A stretch of 45,201 bases of DNA. Source: Okeania sp. SIO2B3. Its GTDB lineage: Bacteria; Cyanobacteriota; Cyanobacteriia; Cyanobacteriales; Microcoleaceae. Both the position numbers and the translations under genes were made by a program. Of this stretch, positions 16,201 through 23,233 are shown in pieces. How positions within the stretch are numbered: the stretch's first letter is position 1; each line of letters opens with the position of its first letter. The stretch lies in assembly GCF_010672525.1 (NCBI RefSeq), contig NZ_JAAHGH010000057.1, forward strand, positions 1-45,201, in the 5' to 3' direction. The notes beneath the pieces are model-generated. The model did no database searches and was not told the origin of the DNA. It saw only the letters and a program-made list of their open reading frames with translations.

Positions 16201-16397
16201 TCTATTTTTTCTGTGATTAATGTTTCTATTTGTTCCGCATCAGCTCCCGGCCAAAAAGTTGTGATGACTGCAAAGCGGGAAGTTAATTGTGGGTCTTCAA
16301 GTCGTGGCAATGTTAAAAAAGATGATACTCCCCAGACCACAATAATTAGTATGGTGAGTATTAATAATCGCAAGTTCCGATAAAATAAGGTAGCCAT
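13290..16397 (-). CDS. RND-family efflux pump inner-membrane subunit, copy 1
   Basis: 1035 residues, the full length of an AcrB/MexB-type permease. A TM helix at residues 9-28 is followed by a periplasmic loop (LPRLEDPQLTSRFAVITTFW with the typical PGADAEQIE), a TM bundle (residues ~330-530), a second periplasmic loop (GPPFDAPVEMRIYGPN) and a C-terminal TM bundle (ICAIGLGFFSLWLFGYPFGF, FGLVGVAINDSVVVLAAI). In TM4 the proton-relay site reads GLLIDTAIIVVD: one Asp is kept and the second of the usual pair is Thr. It would pump substrates out of the periplasm or inner membrane using proton flow, with a fusion protein such as the HlyD-type gene at 27842-29725. It is a clear paralogue of 19651-22761, same strand, separated by a 3.2-kb island. 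Substrate unknown. Confidence 0.92.
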   Translation of the reverse strand: MATLFYRNLRLLILTILIIVVWGVSSFLTLPRLEDPQLTSRFAVITTFWPGADAEQIETLITEKIEEELSEIEEIKTTNSTSKVGSSTISIELLDSVKKAKVDTVWLQIREQLNQVTPQLPASTSQPRLEELEARAYTMITALTWEQDTKPNYAILTRLSESLKDKLLALPGTEKIAEIGNPQEEVLVEIDAAQLASIGLTAQQLSAQIQQSDAKVSSGQFRSQNNDLLLEVDSDLDSLERIRNIPINFSNQGQFTLLGDIAKVRKTIAEPANELALINGHPASALAVFVKSDYQIDLWAKSAEVAIEKFRQELGQGLKLEIIFNQNNYIQARFNSLMLNLFVTGMLVFGITLFLMGWKSATVVSLALPLSSCMVLGMMKLLNVSVNQTSIIGLIVALGLLIDTAIIVVDRITKNMVSGFSAETAINDAVNHLFLPLTASTLTTALAFLPIVLMSGPGGEFAGGIGISVILAVISSLIFSLTIGSGLAGKLYHIYHYYSHDMQRKWWQTGFANSSLTTLYKVSLRSVFSSPWLGILLGLILPINGFIQVITLPRQFFPPAERNQLQIELELPGLSSIEKTKNTAIKVRNVMLKHPEIEEIQWFLGRSSPRYFYNLASGRQDSNYAQGILQLHLIAKPEFVNVLQAEVDTKFPDAQVLIRQLEQGPPFDAPVEMRIYGPNLNRLQELGQQVRSLLVQVPNITHTRDTLSEIRPQLQLQVNEEEVRLAGLDHATVSQQLEMLLDGNLGGSIIEDTEELPVRVRVSNTQRGDISQITSLDLQPTGSSFNQNQFSSTNTIPLSALAKVELKPEFSLIKRRNGRRVNLIQGFVAAGVLPSGVLQEWQQKLNDSNFELPSGYWLEVAGESEKQGETEANLFATVPLVLLLATSILVLSLNSFRATAIIGGVAICAIGLGFFSLWLFGYPFGFMSLIGTFGLVGVAINDSVVVLAAILEDPKASTGNRRAMRQVVMASTRHVVATTLTTMIGFVPLLVQGGLFWPPLAIAIAGGVGGSTLVALYLVPCSYLLIANFGRSNKE

Positions 16398-17005
16398 TTC
16401 AGTTATCAGTTAAGAGTTAACATTTATCAGTTTTTCTGCTCGCCCATACAGGAGTCAGGAGGAAAGAAAGAAGAAGAAAGAATAGTAGAAGAAGAAAGTT
16501 TTTTGTTTGTACTCTTATCCGGACAAGAAATAATATTATGCCTGCTGGTATCGTTTGTGTAAATTCAAAGGTGAATATCTATAGGAAATTTAAGTTTTTT
16601 TTCTTGCTCTTAAGTATTCCTCCCTGTTCCCTGTTCCCTACCTTTGCTATACAATACCGATGCTACCGGACATGATATAATACCAATTTGATAAATGTTT
16701 GCTACATTTTTGCATTGCGGGGGAGTAGGGGAGTGAGGAAGTAGGGGAGAGCTAAAAATAAGAATAATTAACAATGACTAGCTAATAATTATCAAAAAAA
16801 ATATTCAGTCTTTGTTAATTACTTAATAATTGAAGTGTCACTTAAATATAGCATTCTTTTTTCAAATTGGTATAATACCTCAAATCACCAACACCGAAAA
16901 ATGTAGGGGTTGGGACACCAAACACTACAATTGTATCGGTTAACAGAGGAAGAAATTAGGATAATTGAAGATAGTGTTCAATAATGATCTATAATTAAAG
17001 TATTT
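16398..17005. other. Gap between RND copy 1 and vapB: repeat fragments only
   Basis: Contains a GGAGTCAGGAGG/AGAAAGTTTTTTGTTTG tract (about 16450-16509) with TTATCCGGACA next to it, a second ACCGGACATGATAT motif (about 16664-16677), TACCAATTTGATAAAT (16682-16697, inverted near 34620-34636), and a lone right end of the GGCGTTGGTG family (AATACCTCAAATCACCAACA, about 16874-16893). No gene seen. Confidence 0.55.
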
Positions 17006-17126
17006 GGGTGCATCTCATATTTGCAAAAATACTTTTTTCCTATATAATTCCTGTTGCCTGTTGCCAGATGAGCTGTTGCCTAAAAGCAATAATTTTTTGG
17101 CTTTATTCACGCATTGAGATGCACCC
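17006..17126. mobile_element. 121-bp MITE with GGGTGCATCTCA ends in the vapBC leader
   Basis: Perfect 12-bp terminal inverted repeats: GGGTGCATCTCA (17006-17017) and TGAGATGCACCC (17115-17126). Flanking 8-bp direct repeat AAGTATTT (16998-17005 and 17127-17134). The right edge is only 22 bases before the vapB start, so the insertion probably separated the promoter from the antitoxin gene or supplied a new one. Confidence 0.8.
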
Positions 17127-17156
17127 AAGTATTTGTTTTTATTGATAATTTTACTA

Positions 17157-17375
17157 ATGAAATCAACAACGATTTATTTGCCAGAAGAAACTGAAGCTAA
17201 TCTACAAAAATTAGCTACTCAAACAGGAAAATCTATTCCTGAAATTATCCAAGAATTAATCACCGATTATCTTACTAAAAAAACTCAAAAATTACCTAAA
17301 TCAGTTAGAATGGGTTCAAGTGGCAGATCGGACTTATCTTCTAAAGCGGAAGAATTATTATGGATAGAAGAGTAA
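17157..17375 (+). CDS. vapB: VapB-type antitoxin, ribbon-helix-helix (CopG-like)
   Basis: 72 residues from ATG 17157 (MKSTTIYLPEETEANL); eight upstream codons from TTG 17133 fall in mini-element flank and are unlikely. STTIYLPEETEANLQKLATQ and the helices after it form a CopG/Arc ribbon-helix-helix DNA-binding domain. The C-terminal part (VRMGSSGRSDLSSKAEELLW) is the flexible toxin-binding tail seen in VapB/RHH antitoxins. It would bind and neutralise the PIN toxin and repress its own promoter. The gene overlaps the start of vapC by 16 bases, the usual toxin-antitoxin layout. The toxin is broken, so this antitoxin is an orphan, possibly still expressed. Confidence 0.82.
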   Translation: MKSTTIYLPEETEANLQKLATQTGKSIPEIIQELITDYLTKKTQKLPKSVRMGSSGRSDLSSKAEELLWIEE

Positions 17376-17988
17376 TAGCAAATACAAGTGGAATTATTGC
17401 TTTTTTAGATAGGGACGATCGTTACCATTCCTAGGGGTTGATATTGTCACTAATTATCAAATTTATATCCCTGTAACGGTTTTGCCAGAAGTTGATTATT
17501 TAGCTACTAAATACCTCGGAGAAAAAGTCGCTAGAAGTTTTATAGAAGATTTAGGAGATGAATATTTTAATTATCTTACTCTTGAGTTAGAAGATATTAA
17601 TAAAATTACAAAACTTATGGAAAAGTATAAAGATTTACCTCTCGGATTTGTTGATGCTAGGTAAGCATTCAGCTATTAGCCATCAGCTATCAGCAATAAT
17701 ACCTTGTGCTTAAGGAAAAGTTTTAAATGAATATAGACTTTGGAACTGACTTTTAGTCAGATTTTTCTAGCTTAATTAAATATTGCTTTTAGTGAGTGAT
17801 AAAAGCAATAGCTGTTAACGCAGTTCCTCCGGAGGAGGCTAGCTGATAGCTGACGGCTGAATGCTTACGATGCTAGTTTAGTTATTTTAGCAGAACATCA
17901 TCAAATAAAAAGAATTTTAACTCTAGATAGAAGACATTTTAATTTAATTCAATCGGAACAAGTTAAATACCTAGAAATATTGCCATAA
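17360..17988 (+). pseudogene. vapC: VapC-type PIN-domain toxin, broken by frameshift and MITE insertion
   Basis: Starts at ATG 17360 inside the end of vapB (MDRRVIANTSGIIAFLDRDD). A one-base loss, or equivalent, near 17431-17437 shifts the frame to VDIVTNYQIYIPVTVLPEVD. The frame then runs to LPLGFVDA, where a 208-bp mini-element (17661-17868) is inserted, and resumes as SLVILAEHHQIKRILTLDRR and HFNLIQSEQ, ending TAA 17988. Normal PIN ribonuclease residues are visible: an acidic FLDRDD region, the Glu in PEVDYL, and DAS with the later LDRR. The first conserved Asp is replaced: ANTSG stands where most VapC proteins have (V/A)DTSG. So there are three independent lesions. Confidence 0.85.
17661..17868. 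mobile_element. 208-bp MITE of the GTAAGCATT family inside vapC
   Basis: Left end GTAAGCATTCAGC and right end GCTGAATGCTTAC are a perfect 13-bp inverted repeat, extending with mismatches through TATCAGC blocks. Flanking duplication GATGCTAG (17653-17660 and 17869-17876). Deleting 216 bp (element plus one duplication) rejoins FVDASLVILAEHH in frame. The interior has a CCTCCGGAGGAGG palindrome and no coding capacity. Confidence 0.9.
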
Positions 17989-18022
17989 TTTTACGGATAC
18001 TTAATTAATTAGAAGTGAAAAA

Positions 18023-19468
18023 ATGGAAAATATAGAATATTCAGGATATTGGTGGTTGCCCTTAAAGGAAGATGAAAAAATAGCTGGTACTCTGACATTT
18101 ACAAATGATGAGGGAATTAAACTGCGACTAATGGGTTCACTTCATAATTATTCTTCTCGAAAGGAACAATTTATTAATGTTCCAATTATTTTAGGAGTTA
18201 CACATGAAGAGATTATTACTCTTTATGATTGTAGTACTTATCTTGATATAAGGAGAAGTAGCCGTCGTTTTTCAATCGAAGAATGTTGTCCAAAACTTGC
18301 TTTAATAGGTAGACATTTTACTAACCCAAACGAAATATTGTTTCATAAAGCTGAAGTACAATATAGCTATCTATCTTACTGGGGTGAATTGCCTGGAATA
18401 AAAAAATAAAGAGATTATCAAGACAATAATAAACTCAAAGAATTAAGACTTACATATACTGTTGCTGAAAATATTGAAGTAACTACAAAAGATGCAAAAA
18501 TTTCTGTCTTTTATGGTGGTCGTGAAGCAGGTGAGCGTGAAAGTATTGACTTAAAACAATATGTATCATTAATTATTGAACCAAATAAAGAACTTCCATT
18601 TCAAGATTTTAACTCTAAATTTCAAGATTTTCGCTCTAAATTCATAGGTCCTCTTCAGGATTTTATCACTTTTGCAACTGATAGAGCAAACTCCATTACT
18701 GAATTAAAATTGTATTCCTATTACGGTGATGCAGATGTAGATATAGAAAAGATTCCTTACACGATAGAACAACTTCCTATAAAAGCTCTTTATAAAACCA
18801 ACTATCCTGACATAAAAGAGCAAAATAGATTACTTTTTCAACATGAAATGCTCTTCTCTATATCTGACATTGATAACCTTTCCTCGACTCTGGAAAGATG
18901 GTTTGATTCTAGGAAGGAATTAGATAGTACTTTTAATTTATTCTTCAGTATCTGGTACAAACCAGATATGTATTTAAACAATAAATTTCTCAATCTTGTT
19001 CAGGTTGTAGAATCTTATCATCGCCGTCGAATCGAAACAAATGAAGAAAATAATTCTTCTTTACAAGAAAGAGAAGAATCTTATAATTGTTGTCTAATTA
19101 AAAAAAATAAAAAAAAGGAGCCTTATTTGCGAGAAAGATTGGAAGCTTTACTTAAATTTGAATTAATTCTAGATGTAACTAACGAATTAATTCAGGACAA
19201 AGATTCATTTCTTACTAAAGTTGTACACACCAGAAACTATTTAACTCACTACAGGGAATCCTTAAAGGAAAAGGCAGCTAAAGGAAAATATTTGTATTGC
19301 TTGACAGAATTACTTTCTTTCATTTTGCAAGCTTGCTTTTTGACAGAAGAGCTAGGTTTGACTTCAGATAAATGTTACCAGTTACTTAACAGAAATCTTC
19401 GATATCAATATACACTCGATAGAGTAAGAAAAAAGAACTGTTTTGATTGTCCTAAAGAAAACTTATGA
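18023..19468 (+). pseudogene. apeA: ApeA-like HEPN anti-phage protein with an in-frame stop
   Basis: One continuous reading frame of 482 codons, broken only by TAA at 18407-18409 after ELPGIKK. The first part (SGYWWLPLKEDEKIAGTLTF, MGSLHNY, LFHKAEVQYSYLSYWGEL) has the pattern of the ApeA N-terminal domain. The part after the stop (LRLTYTVAENIEVTTKDAKI, then ELPFQDF and LQDFITFATD) is the continuing sandwich domain. The C-terminus carries a HEPN domain with the RxxxxH ribonuclease motif in VHTRNYLTHYRE (R404 and H409 counting through the stop). ApeA proteins act in abortive infection by cutting RNA, tRNA in one studied case. It follows vapC by 34 bp. Either a nonsense pseudogene or, less likely, readthrough or a two-piece protein; no good start codon exists for the second piece. 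Confidence 0.72.
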
Positions 19469-19650
19469 AAAATGCCTTGATATAAATCATGACTTTTTAT
19501 TTCGTCTTGACATATGAATTATATAGAATCCAAACGAACAAATATTACTCAATAAATGGCGTACTTTAGCCATTAGAAAAACACCAATATGTATTAGATG
19601 TAGGTTGAGTTGAGGAAGCGGAAACCCAACCTACATCTAATTATCAATTA

Positions 19651-22600
19651 TCAATTATTTCTTCTACCAAAATTAGCCATCAATAAATACGAACAAGGAA
19701 CAAGATAAAGAGCTACCAACGTTGAACCACCAACACCACCAGCGATCGCTACAGCTAGAGGAGGCCAAAAACTACCGCCTCCTAACAATAAGGGTACAAA
19801 ACCAATCATTGTTGTTAAGGTTGTAGCAATTACATGACGAGTTGAACGTAGGACTACTTTTCGGGTAGCTCGACGGTTGCCTGTAGATGCTTCCGGATCT
19901 TCTAGGATGGCAGCCATAACTACAACTGAGTCGTTAATAGCAATTCCCACTAAACCAAATGTGCCGATCAGACTCATAAACCCAAAGGGATAGCCAAATA
20001 GCCATAAACTGAAAAATCCTAATCCTACAGCACAAATAGCAACTAAACCAATAATGGAAGCTGCTCGGAATGAATTTAAGGATAACACCAAAATTGAAGC
20101 TGATAACACTAATATAACTGGCAGAGTTGAGAAAAGATTTCCTTGAGCATTGCCTTGTTGTTCTGCCTCTCCAGCAACTTCAGACCAGTACCCAGATGGT
20201 ATTTCAAAATCTGAATCATTTAACTTTTGCTGCCATTTTGTGAAAATTTCTGAAGGTAAAACCCCAGCAGCGATAAAACCTTGAATGGAGTTTACTCTTC
20301 TGCCATTACGCCTTCTAATGACTGAAAATTCTGGTTCTAATTCTACTTCTGCTAAAGCTGATAGAGGTATTGTGTCTGTTGCATTCTGGCGATTTTGATT
20401 GAGACTGGAACCAGTCGGTTGTAAATCTAGAGATTTAATTTGGCTAAAGTCTCCTCTTTGGGAATTTGACACTCGTACCCGCACTGGTAATTCTTCAACA
20501 CCTTCGAGGATAGAACCTCCCAAATTTCCCTCTAGTAAAGTATCTAACTGTTGCGAAACAGCAGCGCGATCAAGTCCTGCTAAACGAATCTCTTCTTCAT
20601 CCACTAACAGTTTTAGTTGAGGTCGAACGTCGTTTAAGGTGCTACGGGTATGAGTTACTTTCGGAGTTTGAGCTAATAGCGCTCTTGCTTGTTCTCCTAT
20701 TTGTTGCAGCTCCTCTAAGTTGGGACCATAAATTCGTAGTTCTACTGGTGCATCAAAAGGAGGTCCCTGTTCCAATAGCCGCACCAAAATTTGAGCTTCA
20801 GGAAATGCGCGATCGACTTCTGCTTGAATTCTGTTAACTAATTCTGGTTTAGCGATCGTATTTAGCTGCAAAAATCCTTGAGCATAATTGAGATATCGTT
20901 CTTTACCTACTTTTAAGTTATAGTAATACTTGGGTGCACTACGGGCTAAAAACCACTGTAATTCATCAATTTCTGGGTGCTGTAAAATTAGTTCTCGGAC
21001 TTGTAGAGCAGTATTTCTTGTTTTTTCAATTGAGGTGAGAGCAGGTAATTCTAATTCAATTTGTACTTGGTCTCTATCTACTTGAGGAAAGAATTGTTGG
21101 GGCAGAGTTCCTAGCTGAACTATACCAGTTATTGGTAAAATTAAACCTAATAATATTCCTAACAAAGGAGAACTATATACACTGCGTAAACTTAGTTGAT
21201 AAATTTCAGTTAAATAAGAATTTGAAAATCCCGTTTTCCACCATGGCTGTTTAGTTTTTTGCCAGGAATTACGACTGGGATTGTGGTATAGTTTGGCAGT
21301 TATTGCAGAACTAATTGTAATTGATATTAATAGTGAAGAAAGCACAGCTAAAATCACACTAATACCAATACTACCAACAAATTCTCCAGAGGGACCAGGC
21401 ATGATTGCAATGGGTAAAAATGCCAGAGCTGTAGTTAGAGTCGATGCCATTAAAGGCATAAATAAATGATGAATTGCTTTAGTAATTGCTACTTCCGACT
21501 TTAGACCTGAAGCTACACCTTGACTAACTTCATCAACAACAATAATTGCTGTATCAATTAATAATCCTAAAGCTACAATTATTCCAGTTATTGACATTTG
21601 ATGTAGAGGTATATCTAGCAATCCCATCGAACCTAGCACCATACAAGTTGATAGAGGCAGGGCTAAACCAACAACAATTGCAGATTTCCAACCCATTAAA
21701 AAGACTGTAATTGCAAATACCAGAAATCCACTAATAAACAAATTAAAAATCAGACTTTCTAGACGATTTTCAATATAATTACTTTGATTAAAAATAATCT
21801 CTAGTTTCAGACCTTCACCTAATTGTTTGCGGAATTTATCAATTTCTGCTTCTGCTGTTTTTGCCCAAAGGTCTATTTGATAATCTGATTCTACAAATAC
21901 CCCTAATGCAGCAGCAGGACGACCATTAATTAATGTTAATTCTCTTGGGGGTTGAATAATAGTTTTTCTCACTTCAGCAATGTCGCCCAGTAGAGCAAAT
22001 TGTCCTTGTTCGCTAAAATTAATTGGAATACTCCGAATCCTTTCTAAAGAATCTAAATCTGATTCAATTTCTAATAGTAAATCATTATTTGTACTGCGTA
22101 GTAAACCTGCTGAAACTTTAGCATCGCTCTGTTGAATTTGTGTTGATAATTGTTGAGGTGTTAGCCCAATACTAGCTAACTGAGACTGGTCAATTTCCAC
22201 TACAATTTCTTCATTTTGCTTGCCAAAAATATCAGCCTTTTCTGTTCCCGATAATCCCAAAAATTCATCTTTCAATAACTCAGATAAACGGTTGATAATT
22301 GCATAATTAGGTTCGCTATCTTGTTCCCAAATTAAAGCTGCAATCAAAGCATAAGCCTTAATTTCAACCTCTTCTAGTCGTGGCGGACTTGCACCCACAG
22401 GTAATTCAGGAGCAGCTCTATTTAATCGCTCTCTAATTCTTAACCAAACCGGATCAGCATCAGCCTTTTCAACAGAATCTAACAATTCAATAGTAATAAT
22501 TGAACTACCCGCCCTAGAGTCTGATTCGTAGCTTTTAATTTCCTCAATTTCAGATAATTCTTCCTCTATTTTTTCTGTAACTAAAGCTTCAACTCGTTCA

Positions 22601-22761
22601 GCATCAGCTCCAGGCAAAAAAGTTGTTACTACCGCTATGCGAGGAACTAATTCAGGATCTTCAAGTCGTGGCAATGTGAAAAAAGCTGAAATTCCCCAGG
22701 TGAGAATTACCAATATTGCCAGAATTAATAAGCGAAAATTGCGATAAAATAAAGTAGTCAT
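19651..22761 (-). CDS. RND-family efflux pump inner-membrane subunit, copy 2
   Basis: 1036 residues, full-length and collinear with copy 1 (both begin MxTLFYRNxRLLIL and end GRxNxE/GRRNN). The order is TM1, PRLEDPELVPRIAVVTTFLP, PGADAERVE, first periplasmic domain, TM2-6 with GLLIDTAIIVVDE (again Asp-Thr), PPFDAPVELRIYGPNLEEL, second periplasmic domain, TM8-12 with FGLVGIAINDSVVVMAAI. By eye about three quarters of residues match copy 1, suggesting duplication and modest divergence. It is probably the ancestral neighbour of copy 1 in an efflux locus together with the upstream HlyD-type gene, although a CHAT gene and a Uma2 gene lie between. Substrate unknown. Its start codon is preceded (in transcription order) by a TATCAGT heptamer array. 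Confidence 0.92.
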   Translation of the reverse strand: MTTLFYRNFRLLILAILVILTWGISAFFTLPRLEDPELVPRIAVVTTFLPGADAERVEALVTEKIEEELSEIEEIKSYESDSRAGSSIITIELLDSVEKADADPVWLRIRERLNRAAPELPVGASPPRLEEVEIKAYALIAALIWEQDSEPNYAIINRLSELLKDEFLGLSGTEKADIFGKQNEEIVVEIDQSQLASIGLTPQQLSTQIQQSDAKVSAGLLRSTNNDLLLEIESDLDSLERIRSIPINFSEQGQFALLGDIAEVRKTIIQPPRELTLINGRPAAALGVFVESDYQIDLWAKTAEAEIDKFRKQLGEGLKLEIIFNQSNYIENRLESLIFNLFISGFLVFAITVFLMGWKSAIVVGLALPLSTCMVLGSMGLLDIPLHQMSITGIIVALGLLIDTAIIVVDEVSQGVASGLKSEVAITKAIHHLFMPLMASTLTTALAFLPIAIMPGPSGEFVGSIGISVILAVLSSLLISITISSAITAKLYHNPSRNSWQKTKQPWWKTGFSNSYLTEIYQLSLRSVYSSPLLGILLGLILPITGIVQLGTLPQQFFPQVDRDQVQIELELPALTSIEKTRNTALQVRELILQHPEIDELQWFLARSAPKYYYNLKVGKERYLNYAQGFLQLNTIAKPELVNRIQAEVDRAFPEAQILVRLLEQGPPFDAPVELRIYGPNLEELQQIGEQARALLAQTPKVTHTRSTLNDVRPQLKLLVDEEEIRLAGLDRAAVSQQLDTLLEGNLGGSILEGVEELPVRVRVSNSQRGDFSQIKSLDLQPTGSSLNQNRQNATDTIPLSALAEVELEPEFSVIRRRNGRRVNSIQGFIAAGVLPSEIFTKWQQKLNDSDFEIPSGYWSEVAGEAEQQGNAQGNLFSTLPVILVLSASILVLSLNSFRAASIIGLVAICAVGLGFFSLWLFGYPFGFMSLIGTFGLVGIAINDSVVVMAAILEDPEASTGNRRATRKVVLRSTRHVIATTLTTMIGFVPLLLGGGSFWPPLAVAIAGGVGGSTLVALYLVPCSYLLMANFGRRNN

Positions 22762-22764
22762 TTT

Positions 22765-22805
22765 CAGTTATCAGTTATCAGTTATCAGTTATCAGCTATC
22801 AGTTA
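22765..22805. repeat. Heptanucleotide tandem repeat (CAGTTAT)n upstream of RND copy 2
   Basis: About five units of TATCAGT/CAGTTAT with one variant (CAGCTAT), immediately upstream of the RND start codon on the minus strand. Copy-number change here could alter the leader of the pump gene. Confidence 0.7.
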
Positions 22806-22885
22806 TATAATGTTTTGAACCTTTATTTCCCCCTTTCAAAGGGCAGGGCTAATTCTTTGTCGTCAGAGAATTACAATATATTTTT

Positions 22886-23150
22886 GGCGTTGCTGAATTG
22901 AAGTATGAATGCACGATTGTTTGGTTCTGCTCAAGCCCCCTAAATCCCCCATCTTTCAAAAGCGAAGCATCTTCTGGCTTCCCATCGTTCAAAAGCGAAG
23001 CAACATCTGGCTTCCCCCGATCTTCGGGGGACCGGAGGGGGATTCCCAAGGGGGACGGGAGGGGGATAAAAAGGGGGAATTTTAGAGTTTTATTCCCCCC
23101 GCGCATTGGGGGGTTAGGGGGGCAAAATCATACCCAGAATCAGCAACGCC
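22886..23150. mobile_element. 265-bp MITE of the GGCGTTGCTG family, 8-bp target duplication
   Basis: Left end GGCGTTGCTGAATTGAAGTA; right end, inverted, CAGCAACGCC preceded by AATCATACCCAGAAT. Flanking duplication ATATTTTT (22878-22885 and 23151-23158). The interior holds a tandem pair of CAAAAGCGAAGCA...TCTGGCTTCCC units and G-rich GGGGGA tracts. Open frames across it in both directions are not genes. Sister copy at 11390-11610. Confidence 0.8.
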
Positions 23151-23233
23151 ATATTTTTTAGATCCTGTGCTTCCCACACTCCCCAGACTCCCCACACTCC
23201 CCACCCTCCCCACACACTCTACCGGATTTGATA

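Noticed and set aside
13290-22761. RND pair read as an MdtB/MdtC-type heteromeric pump
   Set aside because: The two copies are far more alike than MdtB and MdtC and are separated by an island; duplication explains them better.
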